Shown piece after piece: positions 17,883 to 27,820 of a stretch of DNA of 64,000 bases. The DNA is from Candidatus Acididesulfobacter guangdongensis (GTDB lineage Bacteria; SZUA-79; Acidulodesulfobacterales; Acidulodesulfobacteraceae). Below the pieces are notes generated by a model. That model made no database searches. It saw only the letters and a program-made list of their open reading frames with translations, and was not told the origin of the DNA. The stretch lies in NCBI GenBank assembly GCA_004195045.1, contig SGBC01000001.1, positions 496,001-560,000 of the forward strand, given 5' to 3'. How positions within the stretch are numbered: the first letter of the stretch is position 1; every line of letters begins with the position of its first letter. The position numbers were made by a program, and so were the translations under genes.

Positions 17883-20281
17883 AAAATTTAGTTATAGTGG
17901 AATCTCCATCAAAAGCCAATACAATAAATAAGTACCTCGGCGACAATTATTCTGTCAAGGCCACGATGGGGCATATAAAAGATTTGCCTAAAAGTAAAAT
18001 AGGCGTCGATATTGAACATGGATTTGAACCTTTTTACGAAATTATAAAAGGCAAGGAAAAGACTGCGGAAGAAATAAAAAAATATGCTAAAGCCGCAGAT
18101 ACTGTTTTCCTTGCCGCCGACCCCGATAGAGAAGGAGAAGCTATAGCATGGAATGTAAAAGAAATTATAGACACCATAAAAGGTAAAAAACCTGCCGTTA
18201 AAAGAGTTCTCTTTAATGAAATAACAAAAGACGCCGTTAACGAGGCAATTAAAAATCCGACAGAACTCAATGAATTCATGTTTGAATCCCAGAAAGCCAG
18301 AAGAATATTGGATAGATTAGTCGGCTATAATTTAAGCCCTTTTTTATGGAAAAAAGTCGGCAGAGGACTTTCGGCCGGAAGGGTTCAATCGGTTACACTA
18401 TATTTAATAGTTGAAAGGGAAAAGGAAATTAATAATTTTGTCAAAGAAGAATACTGGACGCTTTCGGCTGTTTTTTTAATCAGAAACAGCGCGGGCAACT
18501 CATTTACTATCACCTCAGAACTTGCAAAAATAAATAGCAAAGACCCTGAAATAAAAAATGCGGAAGAAGCTGAAGATATTAAAAATTTACTATTAAGCAT
18601 AACTGAATATAAAATTAACAGTATAGGCAGAAAATCCGTCAAAAGAAATTCTCCTGTGCCTTTAATTACAAGTACTATGCAGCAGGAAGCTTTTAAAACC
18701 ATTAGGTTTTCCGTTAAAAAAACAATGAATATCGCACAGAAACTTTATGAAGGAATTGAACTGGGAAAAGTGGATAATATTGGAAAGGGCAAGTTGGGAC
18801 TTACAGGCCTTATAACTTATATGAGAACAGATTCTACAAGAATATCAGATGTCGCTGCCAAAGCCGCAAATGATTTTATTGTTAAAGAATTCGGGAAAGA
18901 CTTTGCAAAAAACGGGGCGGCGGTTGTTTCAAAAAAACAAAAAACAAAAAAAATTCAGGATGCTCACGAAGCAATAAGACCTTCAAATGTTTTTTTGACG
19001 CCTGAAAAAATAAAAAATTATTTATCTGCCGATGAGTACAAACTTTATAAACTCATATGGACGTATTTTGTCGCTTCGCAGATGTCCCAGAGCATTTATG
19101 ACCAGTATTCCATAGTAATAAGCGGCAAAGGTGCGGATGAAAATGAATATCTATTTAAAACTGCGGAAAGCGTACTTAAATTTGAAGGATATTTAAAAGT
19201 CCTTAATAAACTGCATGAACATTACCAGGAAAACTCAGACTCTGATTCAGGCGAGGAATCAAATTTAAATACGGACAACTCTGCAAATAGCACATATAAT
19301 AATAAAAAGTCTGAAAACAAAAATAATAAAACCGGCTATAAAGAACAGGATTCAAAATATATTTCAAAAATATTCGAGGTATTAAAAGAAAACGACCCTG
19401 CTTTCATCCAAGATTTAAATCTTGCGCAGCACTTCACGGCGCCTCCGTCCAGATATACCGAAGCCTCTCTCGTTAAAGCATTAGATGAAAATGGCGTAGG
19501 AAGACCGTCTACTTATCAGACGATTATATCAAATATTAAAAATAAAGATTATGTTGAAACGGAAACCGAAACAAGTTCCGTAGCTAAATTTAAACCGACA
19601 GAGCTTGGGATTGTCGTATCTGATATTCTGAAAGAAGGCTTCCCAGATATTTTAGATATTAAATTCACTGCAAATATGGAAAATAAGCTTGATGAAATAG
19701 AAAACGGGACTTTGGATAAAAATACCCTGCTAAAAGGATTTTACGATAAACTTATTGAAAGACTAGCGGTTGCGGGAAAAGATATTGCAAGTATAAAAGG
19801 CACGTCTATTCCAACAGATATAGTCTGCGATAAATGCGGGAAACCTATGGTCGTAAAATTCGGCAGATTCGGAAAATTTTTGGCGTGCAGCGGTTATCCC
19901 GAATGCAAAAATACAAGAGAGCTTTCCTCAAGTACTGAAAGTAATATAGCAGGAGCACAGAATCTAAGCACTGCCGACGGTTCCCAAAACGATGAGAATT
20001 CGGGTCATATGTATCAGGCAGACGAACCGGCGGTACTTTGCGAAAAATGCGGAAAACCTATGGTGCTTAAATCAGGCAGATTCGGAAAATTTCTGGCGTG
20101 CAGCGGTTATCCCGAATGCAAAAATACAAAACCTGTGCCTCTGAAATCTAATATACCCTGCCCAAACGGGTGCGGAGGCTATCTTGCTATAAAAAAAACA
20201 AAAACAGGAAAAAGGTTCTACGGATGTTCAAATTATCCTACCTGTAATTATACGACATGGAAATTACCGAAAACAGAGTAG
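17879..20281 (+). CDS. topA: DNA topoisomerase I
   Basis: This 800-residue type IA topoisomerase relaxes negative supercoils. The Toprim domain begins at the N terminus (LVIVESPSKANTINKYLG) with the DPDREGEAIAWNV acidic motif. The nucleophile is Tyr314 in LITYMRTDSTRIS. The C terminus has three zinc ribbons: two near-identical CxKCGKPM...CSGYPEC modules and a third starting CPNGCGGYL. An Asn/Ser/Asp-rich insertion of about 40 residues sits near residues 445-490, and a low-complexity linker separates the first two zinc ribbons. It is translationally coupled to the DprA-like gene. Confidence 0.97.
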   Translation: MKNLVIVESPSKANTINKYLGDNYSVKATMGHIKDLPKSKIGVDIEHGFEPFYEIIKGKEKTAEEIKKYAKAADTVFLAADPDREGEAIAWNVKEIIDTIKGKKPAVKRVLFNEITKDAVNEAIKNPTELNEFMFESQKARRILDRLVGYNLSPFLWKKVGRGLSAGRVQSVTLYLIVEREKEINNFVKEEYWTLSAVFLIRNSAGNSFTITSELAKINSKDPEIKNAEEAEDIKNLLLSITEYKINSIGRKSVKRNSPVPLITSTMQQEAFKTIRFSVKKTMNIAQKLYEGIELGKVDNIGKGKLGLTGLITYMRTDSTRISDVAAKAANDFIVKEFGKDFAKNGAAVVSKKQKTKKIQDAHEAIRPSNVFLTPEKIKNYLSADEYKLYKLIWTYFVASQMSQSIYDQYSIVISGKGADENEYLFKTAESVLKFEGYLKVLNKLHEHYQENSDSDSGEESNLNTDNSANSTYNNKKSENKNNKTGYKEQDSKYISKIFEVLKENDPAFIQDLNLAQHFTAPPSRYTEASLVKALDENGVGRPSTYQTIISNIKNKDYVETETETSSVAKFKPTELGIVVSDILKEGFPDILDIKFTANMENKLDEIENGTLDKNTLLKGFYDKLIERLAVAGKDIASIKGTSIPTDIVCDKCGKPMVVKFGRFGKFLACSGYPECKNTRELSSSTESNIAGAQNLSTADGSQNDENSGHMYQADEPAVLCEKCGKPMVLKSGRFGKFLACSGYPECKNTKPVPLKSNIPCPNGCGGYLAIKKTKTGKRFYGCSNYPTCNYTTWKLPKTE

Positions 20282-20484
20282 TTATTATTTATAATTATTT
20301 ATATTATAATTATAATTATAATATTTACTTATAGTATTGTTATTGTTATATTGCATTATTATTGCTATATTATTATGCACGGCACATTAATATATTATAT
20401 AATATAGTCATTTATGCAATAATATTAAAATATTAAAAACCAACTTAATTCTATCATTCTATTATTATCTATCTGGAGGCTGAA

Positions 20485-21315
20485 ATGTTTAGCTGGATAA
20501 GAGATGTTTCTATCAAAACAAAAATCATCGTTCCTCTTGTTGTATTAATTTTAATACCGATTATTTTAATTTCTTACATTTCATTCAATCTTCAAAAGCA
20601 GCTCACTATCTCATTAACAAAACATGATGCGGAGGTTACGGCAAAAACCGCTCTTTCTACTCTTAATACGATGATGCTGACTCATACCATACAAAATAAA
20701 TCGTACAGAAGAACGCTGATAAAAATATATAAACGAATCAAAGGAATAAAAGGTTTTCAGGTTATACGCGGCAATCTTGTAAATGAAGAGTTTGATAAAA
20801 AATTTGGTCCGGGTCTTAAAGAAGAAGAACCGAATTCAAATTTTGACAGAGAAATCCTTGCTTCTCCAATCCCTATAACAAAAGAAATATATAATAACCG
20901 TCATGCATATTTAATGGTCGGCATTCCTTTTGTTGCAAAAACGGATTCAAGAGGGATTAATTGCTTAGTTTGCCATAGGGATGCGGTCAGCGGCAGTGTA
21001 TTGGGCGGAATAAAAATTATCTATTCTTTAAAAGCATTAGACGCTGCACAGTCATATTTTATTAAATATTCCATAATTATAGCTCTAATTTCTATTGTTT
21101 TAATTATTATAGTTCTTTACATAATAATTAAAAATGCGATCATCAATCCTACGATAAAATTATCAAAAGCTGCAGATAATATATCGAAAGGCGATTTTAA
21201 ACAGGAAATTCCGCACACAAGAAATGATGAGATAGGAAAATTGGCAAAATCATTCAGCAGAATGGAAATAAGTCTAAAAAAAGCCATAGAAATGCTTAAG
21301 GAAAAACAAAAATAA
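20485..21315 (+). CDS. Membrane HAMP protein with periplasmic c-type heme motif, no output domain
   Basis: This 276-residue protein has a membrane segment at residues ~13-34, a periplasmic domain, a second membrane segment at ~195-216, a HAMP domain at ~215-268, then a stop. The periplasmic domain contains CLVCH at 160-164, a covalent heme c site near the membrane as in the heme-binding chemoreceptor sensor domains of Geobacter (GSU0582/GSU0935). The MCP signalling or kinase domain expected after HAMP is absent and no partner follows. An ATCTGGAGGC ribosome site fits the start. It may be a stand-alone redox sensor or a truncated receptor. Confidence 0.8.
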   Translation: MFSWIRDVSIKTKIIVPLVVLILIPIILISYISFNLQKQLTISLTKHDAEVTAKTALSTLNTMMLTHTIQNKSYRRTLIKIYKRIKGIKGFQVIRGNLVNEEFDKKFGPGLKEEEPNSNFDREILASPIPITKEIYNNRHAYLMVGIPFVAKTDSRGINCLVCHRDAVSGSVLGGIKIIYSLKALDAAQSYFIKYSIIIALISIVLIIIVLYIIIKNAIINPTIKLSKAADNISKGDFKQEIPHTRNDEIGKLAKSFSRMEISLKKAIEMLKEKQK

Positions 21316-21365
21316 TAAAACGATACTGCTATTAATTATTACATAGGGCTATATTGCGCTAAAAA

Positions 21366-22079
21366 TTATATTAAGTTATATCTTTTAAGCAGAGGGATTA
21401 ATTTTTCTATACACAAGCCCTCTGCGTTTTTATATGACCCAGAATATGATTCCACTATGTTTTGTGAATCCTGAATGCCGTACGCTCCTGCTTTATCGAA
21501 AGGCTTACTTTCACGTATGTAGCCGTATATTTCTTCATCGGATAATTTTTTTATTTTAACTTCCGTCTTATCATATGCAGATTCGTAAAGCCGCATATTT
21601 TTATTAATCAGCGCTACGCCGGTGTAAACATTGTGAGCATTGCCGGAAAGCATACTGAGCATATTAAAAGCAGAGACGGCATCTTTCGGTTTGCCTAAAG
21701 ATAAGCCGCGATTAGCTCTCTGAGGCAATGTGTCAGAAGCAGCAGATGATAATAAAGGTAAATTTACGGTAGAAGAAAACGGCGGCAGACAAGACGACGC
21801 TGACGATGCCGATGAATAATGGGCTATAGTATCGCTTAAATCATCAAATATGACGACAGTGTCCGAACCTATGATAAAACAGTCGGGATACCGGTTTTCA
21901 ATACTTTTCGCTTTATCAAGGGCAAGATTTTCCGCAAATTCAAAAGGTTCAATATCGCCTGAGTATTCCGGCTCATTGATAATTTTATGTTCTGCCGCTA
22001 TAAAATCAATTTTATATTCTTTTAAAATATCTGAGCGACGGGGCGAAGACGACGCTAAAATTATGCACGGTTTAATCAT
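21366..22079 (-). CDS. maf: Maf-family nucleoside triphosphate pyrophosphatase
   Basis: This 237-residue protein begins with the Maf signature LASSSPRRSDIL. It also has IIGSDTVVIFD and the C-terminal DKAGAYGIQDSQNIVESYSG region, which hold the catalytic Asp and Glu residues. Maf proteins hydrolyse modified or canonical nucleoside triphosphates (dTTP/UTP in the YhdE type). It is about 40 residues longer than usual because a Ser/Ala/Pro-rich stretch (SSASSASSCLPPFSS) is inserted between the SDTVV strand and LGKPKDAVSAF. The stop of proC lies 61 bases upstream. Confidence 0.93.
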   Translation of the reverse strand: MIKPCIILASSSPRRSDILKEYKIDFIAAEHKIINEPEYSGDIEPFEFAENLALDKAKSIENRYPDCFIIGSDTVVIFDDLSDTIAHYSSASSASSCLPPFSSTVNLPLLSSAASDTLPQRANRGLSLGKPKDAVSAFNMLSMLSGNAHNVYTGVALINKNMRLYESAYDKTEVKIKKLSDEEIYGYIRESKPFDKAGAYGIQDSQNIVESYSGSYKNAEGLCIEKLIPLLKRYNLI

Positions 22080-22140
22080 TTTAAAAATATTTTCACAAAA
22101 TTTTTATGCAAATAAATATTATTGCTTTGATTATTGATTG

Positions 22141-23148
22141 CTAATTTCCAAGTTCTTTAGAGCGCAAATAAGCGGCATTAACGGCGGAATCTATAACATA
22201 TTTAATTCTCCCCTCTTCCAGTTTGCTTAAACCGTATGCGGTAGTGCCTCCGGGAGAGGTTACTAGATCCTTAAGGTCTTTAGTGGAGTATTTGCTAAAT
22301 TCTTCAGAACTCAAAAGCTCTCCTGAACCTAGTATCGTTTGTACGGCTAAAATAGATGCCGTGTTTCGAGGCAGTCCCAATTTGACGGCAGCTTCAATAA
22401 AACCTTCGGCAATTAAAAATAAATAAGCCGGACCGCTTCCGCTGACGGCGGTAACCGCATCAAAATATTTTTCCTCAATGGTCAGAACCTTTGAAGACAT
22501 TTCAAGAATGTTTTTTACTTTATTGTAATCCTCTTCCTTCACGGCATTATTATAACAAACGGCGCTCATACCTTTTCCGGCGAGTGAATTTATATTCGGC
22601 ATAATTCTAATAATTTTAGGATTATATTTGCCGCGGAATTTTTCATAAAATAATCTGTCGATAGCTTCAATCTTCACACCGCCTGCTATTGACACAAAAA
22701 TAAGATCTTTAATTTTACCGTCAGAAGAAGAATTAACAGAATTTTTATCGTGAGCCTCAACGCCTGCATTATGGCCGTTGTTTGTGAAATTTGCATCATT
22801 TGCATTATTATCCGATATATTTATCGTATCTGCTTTGTTAATATTATCATTGCCGCTGCTGCCGAAAATCTCATGAAACATATGCAGAATAGTATCTGCT
22901 GCAATGCTTAAGACATCTGCGACTACATTAGGTTTTACTGCTATAAAAATAATGTCTGAATTTTCGATTATCTCGCCTACGCTGTTTAGAATTGCAATGT
23001 CAAAATTACTTTTCATGAATTCCCGCCTTTCTAATGACGGATCGTATATTGCTATGCCTGTATCGTTGGTATTTTTATTATTAATTATCCCCTTTATTAA
23101 ACCGAATGCCATATTCCCTGCTCCGATAAAACCTATTTTAAGCCCCAT
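22141..23148 (-). CDS. proC: Pyrroline-5-carboxylate reductase
   Basis: This enzyme catalyses the last step of proline synthesis, reduction of pyrroline-5-carboxylate with NAD(P)H. The N-terminal IGFIGAGNMAFGLIKGI, the MPNINSLAGKGMSA block and the C-terminal VTAVSGSGPAYLFLIAEG and DLVTSPGGTTAYGL motifs are all present. At 335 residues it is ~65 longer than the typical 270. The extra sequence is an Asn/Asp-rich insertion at about residues 92-145, between the NAD-binding strand and FVSIAGGV. It precedes maf on the same strand. Confidence 0.95.
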   Translation of the reverse strand: MGLKIGFIGAGNMAFGLIKGIINNKNTNDTGIAIYDPSLERREFMKSNFDIAILNSVGEIIENSDIIFIAVKPNVVADVLSIAADTILHMFHEIFGSSGNDNINKADTINISDNNANDANFTNNGHNAGVEAHDKNSVNSSSDGKIKDLIFVSIAGGVKIEAIDRLFYEKFRGKYNPKIIRIMPNINSLAGKGMSAVCYNNAVKEEDYNKVKNILEMSSKVLTIEEKYFDAVTAVSGSGPAYLFLIAEGFIEAAVKLGLPRNTASILAVQTILGSGELLSSEEFSKYSTKDLKDLVTSPGGTTAYGLSKLEEGRIKYVIDSAVNAAYLRSKELGN

Positions 23149-23494
23149 AATGAGTTTCTCCAGTTAGTATCTATTTTTTAATTAATATTTTTCCGTTATA
23201 ATTATATAATGTAGTCGGATTCTGTGTTTTTGCATTATGTTGTTATATTAATTATAATTTAGTACTTAGTACGTATTACGATTGTCGCATATTGTATCAC
23301 ATATCGTAATTTAATGAAAATAAATTATAGCAAAAGGCATTTATATTTGCATCGGAAGATATTTTATAACGCCGATTAATTTATAATAATTTGCTCGTAA
23401 ATAAAAAATTATTCTTTTATTTATTTTTTTCTTGAAATTATTTTTTAAATGTGTAAAATAATAAGAACATTGATTCTTAAGGGATATTATTATT
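23149..23494. promoter_or_regulatory. Divergent spacer proC/fumarase with an 8-bp inverted repeat
   Basis: AT-rich, non-coding. ATTACGAT at 23275-23282 and ATCGTAAT at 23303-23310 form a perfect inverted repeat separated by 20 bases. It could be an operator or a hairpin ahead of the fumarase transcript. Function is not demonstrated; nothing else is recognisable. Confidence 0.35.
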
Positions 23495-24334
23495 ATGAAA
23501 ATAATTAAACTTGACCAAATTTCAAACGCTGTTATAGATTTAATAACACACGCTGCATCCAATCTTTCCGAAGATGTTATTAAAAGTCTGAATAATTCAT
23601 TAGATATTGAAATTTCTGAATCGGGGAAAAGCGTTTTAAATAAAATAATTAAAAATGCAGAAATAGCAAAAAATGAAGACAGGCCTTTGTGCCAGGATAC
23701 AGGGCTAGCCGTTTTCTTTGTAGAAATAGGCAATGATGTCGCCATAGAAGGCGGAACCATAACCGAAGGCATCAATGAAGGAACAAGAAAAGGTTATGAA
23801 AAAGGCTATTTGAGAAAATCAACATGCGATCCTCTGACAAGAAAAAATCTGGGCGACAATACACCTGCTATAATACATTATGAATTTACCGGCGGCGATA
23901 AACTAAAAATATCTTACGCTGCCAAAGGCGGCGGCAGTGAGAATATGAGTAGAATAAAAATGATGAAGCCGTCTGACGGAATTCAAGGAATTATTGATTT
24001 TGCCGTTGAAACAATGGAAATAGCCGGACCTAATCCATGTCCGCCTAATATCATCGGCATTGGAATAGGCGGAAATTTTGAAAGATCGGCTATTATAGCT
24101 AAAAAAGCGCTTTTCAGAAATATCGGAACAATTAATCCGGATAAAGAACTTGCACAAATTGAACAAACCATATATAATAAAATCAACAATATAGGCACTG
24201 GACCAATGGGATTCGGCGGCGTCTGCACAGCCTTAGCGGTGCATATAATTAAAGAGCCGTGCCATATCGCAAGTATGCCCGTAGCTATCAATATTGAATG
24301 TCATTCCCACAGACATGGGTCTGTCGTTTTATAA
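23495..24334 (+). CDS. Class I fumarate hydratase, alpha subunit
   Basis: This 279-residue protein is the N-terminal half of the iron-sulfur fumarase, which interconverts fumarate and malate. RPLCQDTGLAVFFVEIG holds the first cluster Cys. GGGSENMSR, the PNIIGIGIGGNFE block and IGTGPMGFGGVCTALAV with a further Cys are typical. A separate alpha/beta pair is the two-subunit arrangement common in anaerobes. The beta subunit follows after a 187-base AT-rich spacer. It begins a plus-strand block of TCA-cycle genes. Confidence 0.94.
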   Translation: MKIIKLDQISNAVIDLITHAASNLSEDVIKSLNNSLDIEISESGKSVLNKIIKNAEIAKNEDRPLCQDTGLAVFFVEIGNDVAIEGGTITEGINEGTRKGYEKGYLRKSTCDPLTRKNLGDNTPAIIHYEFTGGDKLKISYAAKGGGSENMSRIKMMKPSDGIQGIIDFAVETMEIAGPNPCPPNIIGIGIGGNFERSAIIAKKALFRNIGTINPDKELAQIEQTIYNKINNIGTGPMGFGGVCTALAVHIIKEPCHIASMPVAINIECHSHRHGSVVL

Positions 24335-24521
24335 TTATAATCATAAATATAATAAATATATAAATAAATGCAAATTCAGCAATATTATGTATATTTAAAC
24401 CTAACTTATATTAACTAATAGAAACTAAATAGAAAATATATTCTAATAAATATTACAATGCAATTATTGTTATTATAGTTATAACTATTAAAAAAATAAT
24501 TAAAAAATAAAAAAAATAAAA

Positions 24522-25082
24522 ATGGAATTTAAAAAAATAACAACTCCTTTAAGCGAAGATACAATTGCTAAGCTTAGAACAGGCGATGAAGTATTAATAA
24601 GCGGCACTATTTATACAGCCAGAGATGAAGCGCACAGAAGACTTACATTGCTGATTGCAGAAAACATGCCGCTGCCGTTTAATATTGAAGGTCAAATTAT
24701 TTATTATGTCGGTCCTTCACCGGCTAAACCGGGTGAAGTTATAGGTTCGGCAGGTCCCACTACAAGCTACCGCATGGATAAATACGCTCCAACTCTCATG
24801 GAGCATGGACTTAAAGGAATGATTGGCAAAGGTAAGCGTTCGGAAGAAGTTAGAAACGCTATAAAAAAGTATAAAGCCGTATATTTTGGCGCAATTGGCG
24901 GGGCGGGAGCTTTGATAGCTAAATCCATTAAATCTTCCAGGGTTATTGCCTATGAGGAACTGCTTTCCGAAGCTGTAAGGGAGCTGACCGTTGAAGACTT
25001 TCCGGCAATAGTCGTAAATGATATTTTTGGAGGAGATCTGTACAACGAAGGCAAATTAAAATTTGCAGGCAAGTTTAAGTAG
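24522..25082 (+). CDS. Class I fumarate hydratase, beta subunit
   Basis: This 186-residue protein corresponds to the C-terminal domain of class I fumarase. LRTGDEVLISGTIYTARDEAHRR is the family start, followed by GPSPAKPGEVIGSAGPTTSYRMD (substrate binding) and AIGGAGALIAKSIKSS. It pairs with the alpha subunit upstream to form the [4Fe-4S] hydratase. sucC begins 69 bases downstream, so fumarase and succinyl-CoA synthetase are probably expressed together. Confidence 0.94.
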   Translation: MEFKKITTPLSEDTIAKLRTGDEVLISGTIYTARDEAHRRLTLLIAENMPLPFNIEGQIIYYVGPSPAKPGEVIGSAGPTTSYRMDKYAPTLMEHGLKGMIGKGKRSEEVRNAIKKYKAVYFGAIGGAGALIAKSIKSSRVIAYEELLSEAVRELTVEDFPAIVVNDIFGGDLYNEGKLKFAGKFK

Positions 25083-25151
25083 TTATGTATTATTATTATG
25101 AAGGTTTTTACATAAATATAAATACTTTTAATATTAATAAGGGTTAATCTA

Positions 25152-26315
25152 ATGGATATACATGAATATCAGGCAAAAGAACTGCTTACAAAAAATAATG
25201 TCAAAATTTTACGCTCAACTTTGTGCCATAGCGGCGACGAAGCTTATAATGCGGCAATCAGCTTAAATACTCCGGTTGTTGTCGTAAAAGCTCAGGTACA
25301 TGCAGGCGGCAGAGGCAAAGCGGGCGGCGTCAAAATAGCCAGGACACCGGATGAGGCAAAAAATATAACGGAACAAATGCTGGGAATGACGCTTATAACC
25401 GCTCAAACAGGTAAAGACGGTAAAGTAGTGCATAAAGTGCTTGTGGAAGAAGGTGCAGATATTAAAAAAGAACTATATTTATCTGTAACTATCGACAGAA
25501 GAACTTCTGATATTGCGTTTGTCGTCAGTGCAGAAGGTGGAATGGAGATTGAAGAAATATCAAAAAAATCGCCTGAAAAAATTCTTACGGTATTAATAAA
25601 TCCTTCTAACGGCGTTAAATCTTATCACGCGTTAAAAATGTTTTTATTTTTAGGTCTGGATAAATCTATTTATAACGAATTTACTAATTTTGTCACTTTA
25701 TTATATAACGCCTTTTTGGCGGAAGATATGTCAATGCTTGAAATTAATCCGCTTATTATAACGGGCGGCGGCAATTTGATACCGCTTGACGCAAAAATTG
25801 CCCTTGATGATAACGCTTCATTCAGGCATCCATATTATAACGACTTCATTGACGAAGATGAAGAAGACCCGCTTGAAACTAAAGCTAAAAGCGTGGGTCT
25901 TAATTATATAAGACTTGACGGAAACGTAGGCTGCATGGTAAACGGAGCCGGACTTGCCATGGCCACTATGGATACTATAAAAGAATTTGGCGCAGCGCCT
26001 GCAAACTTTCTTGACGTGGGGGGCACGGCTGACAGCAAAAGAGTTGAAACAGCCTTTAATATTTTATTATCCGATAAAAACGTAAAAGCTATTTTTATTA
26101 ATATTTTCGGCGGCATAGTAAAATGCGATATGGTAGCGGACGGTGTAATTACAGCCGCAAAAAATATAGGATTAAAACTGCCGGTCGTCATAAGGCTTGA
26201 AGGTACAAATGCCGACAAAGCATCTGAGCTTTTAGAAACTTCAGGCTTGAATTTTATTGTGGGAAACTCTTTAGCCGACGGAGCGCGGAAAGTATCAAAA
26301 ATTGTAAACGGTTAA
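25152..26315 (+). CDS. sucC: Succinyl-CoA synthetase, beta subunit (ADP-forming type)
   Basis: This 387-residue protein has the ATP-grasp start MDIHEYQAKELL, the KAQVHAGGRGKAGGVKIA nucleotide loop, LEINPLIITGGGNLIPLDAK and the C-terminal FINIFGGIVKCDMVADGVI. Together with SucD it interconverts succinyl-CoA and succinate with substrate-level phosphorylation. Length matches the family. It lies between fumarase and sucD in a metabolic block that also holds kor genes, so it links 2-oxoglutarate oxidation or reductive carboxylation to succinate. Confidence 0.96.
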   Translation: MDIHEYQAKELLTKNNVKILRSTLCHSGDEAYNAAISLNTPVVVVKAQVHAGGRGKAGGVKIARTPDEAKNITEQMLGMTLITAQTGKDGKVVHKVLVEEGADIKKELYLSVTIDRRTSDIAFVVSAEGGMEIEEISKKSPEKILTVLINPSNGVKSYHALKMFLFLGLDKSIYNEFTNFVTLLYNAFLAEDMSMLEINPLIITGGGNLIPLDAKIALDDNASFRHPYYNDFIDEDEEDPLETKAKSVGLNYIRLDGNVGCMVNGAGLAMATMDTIKEFGAAPANFLDVGGTADSKRVETAFNILLSDKNVKAIFINIFGGIVKCDMVADGVITAAKNIGLKLPVVIRLEGTNADKASELLETSGLNFIVGNSLADGARKVSKIVNG

Positions 26316-26532
26316 AATCTAATTATACGGCACCACGATATAATTAATAATTAATATAAATGATATCCGTCACTAAATTACTAACTTATTTTTACTAACT
26401 TATTTAATATTAATACTATTAACATGATATAAATATAAATTATATAAGCAGTGTCTGTTATTAATTTTTTAATAAAATGGCGTATGCACCTAATTTAAAT
26501 AAATTATTATTATAAGGCAAGGTATAAAATTT

Positions 26533-27411
26533 ATGAGTATTCTGATTAATAAAGAAACGTCGGTTCTCGTTCAGGGTGTTACCGGCAAAGAAGGTTCCTT
26601 TCATACTTTGAAATGTTTGGAATATGGCACAAAAATCGCAGCGGGCGTAACCCCCTTTAAAGGCGGTTCGTTATTCAACGATTCAATTCCGGTATTTAAT
26701 ACTGTTGCGGAAGCTAAGTCTAATATTAAAATCGATGCGACTGTTATTTTTGTTCCGGCGGTATTCGCATCTTCAAGCGTAATTGAGGCGATAGAGTCGG
26801 AAATTCCGCTTATTGTGTGCATAACCGAAGGCATACCTACTCTAGATATGATGAATGTTAAATCTGCATTGAGAGGTTCAAATTCAATTATGATAGGTCC
26901 TAATTGCCCGGGAATAATAACTGCGGATGAGTGTAAAATCGGAATTATGCCCGGGTTCATTCACAAAAAGGGTAAAATTGCAGTATTATCGCGAAGCGGA
27001 ACTTTAACATATGAAGCCGTTAATCAATTAACGGAGGCAGGTTTGGGAGAAACCACCTGTATAGGCATAGGCGGAGACCCTATAATAGGTTCTTCTTTCT
27101 TAACCTTTTTAAAAATGTTCGAAAACGATCCTGAGACTGAAGGCGTAGTTTTAATTGGAGAAATAGGCGGAACGCAGGAGGAAGAAGCTTCCGAATATGT
27201 AAAAAATTATATGAAAAAGCCTGTCGTCGGATTTATTGCAGGAAAAACCGCCCCTGAAGGGAAAAGAATGGGGCATGCGGGCGCAATAATTTCTGGAGGA
27301 AAAGGAACTGCTTCGGAAAAATTGAAAATAATGAAAAAAAACAGGATTCATATCGCCGAAAATCCGTCTGTTATCGCTGAAACAATGATAAAGGCATTAA
27401 AAAAGCATTAA
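26533..27411 (+). CDS. sucD: Succinyl-CoA synthetase, alpha subunit
   Basis: This 292-residue protein starts with the CoA-binding region ([15 protein letters not shown]). It contains [23 protein letters not shown] and the phosphohistidine in [17 protein letters not shown]. It forms the active heterotetramer or dimer with SucC. The spacer from sucC is 217 bases, AT-rich and without visible signal. The ferredoxin subunit of the 2-oxoglutarate oxidoreductase follows 42 bases downstream with a good AAGGAGG site. Confidence 0.96.
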   Translation: MSILINKETSVLVQGVTGKEGSFHTLKCLEYGTKIAAGVTPFKGGSLFNDSIPVFNTVAEAKSNIKIDATVIFVPAVFASSSVIEAIESEIPLIVCITEGIPTLDMMNVKSALRGSNSIMIGPNCPGIITADECKIGIMPGFIHKKGKIAVLSRSGTLTYEAVNQLTEAGLGETTCIGIGGDPIIGSSFLTFLKMFENDPETEGVVLIGEIGGTQEEEASEYVKNYMKKPVVGFIAGKTAPEGKRMGHAGAIISGGKGTASEKLKIMKKNRIHIAENPSVIAETMIKALKKH

Positions 27412-27453
27412 AATAAATTTATTTAATTAATTTATTAATTTAAGGAGGCATGT

Positions 27454-27807
27454 ATGCCTAATCAGGACAATCAACATAACACTAACAATAACCCCAATAA
27501 CTTAAAGTTAAATCAATCCGCAGATGCAACTATTCCCAACTATAAGTCTTGCGACTCAATTGAAATTACCGTTAAACCTGAAAGTAAACTAACAATCAAA
27601 CAATACACCGGTATGGGTAAAAAAGAAAGGGTCCAGATAGATATAGTAGTTAACTATTGCAAGGGATGCGAATTGTGCGTCGCTTTCTGCCCAGAAGAAG
27701 TTCTAGTCATGAATAAAGAAACTGCGGAAGTGATAAATATTTCCAGATGTACAAAGTGTAACATCTGTGAGTATCTTTGTCCGGATTTTTCCATATCTGT
27801 AGAATAG
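27454..27807 (+). CDS. korD: 2-oxoglutarate:ferredoxin oxidoreductase, delta (2x[4Fe-4S]) subunit
   Basis: This 117-residue protein has a ~45-residue Asn-rich N-terminal extension followed by a two-cluster ferredoxin. Cluster motifs are CKGCELCVAFCP and CTKCNICEYLCP. It passes electrons between the KorAB catalytic core and ferredoxin. It starts after an AAGGAGG ribosome site and is 13 bases upstream of korA. In other bacteria the family member is usually ~70-100 residues, so the extension is extra. Confidence 0.9.
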   Translation: MPNQDNQHNTNNNPNNLKLNQSADATIPNYKSCDSIEITVKPESKLTIKQYTGMGKKERVQIDIVVNYCKGCELCVAFCPEEVLVMNKETAEVINISRCTKCNICEYLCPDFSISVE

Positions 27808-27820
27808 GAGGAAACAAATT

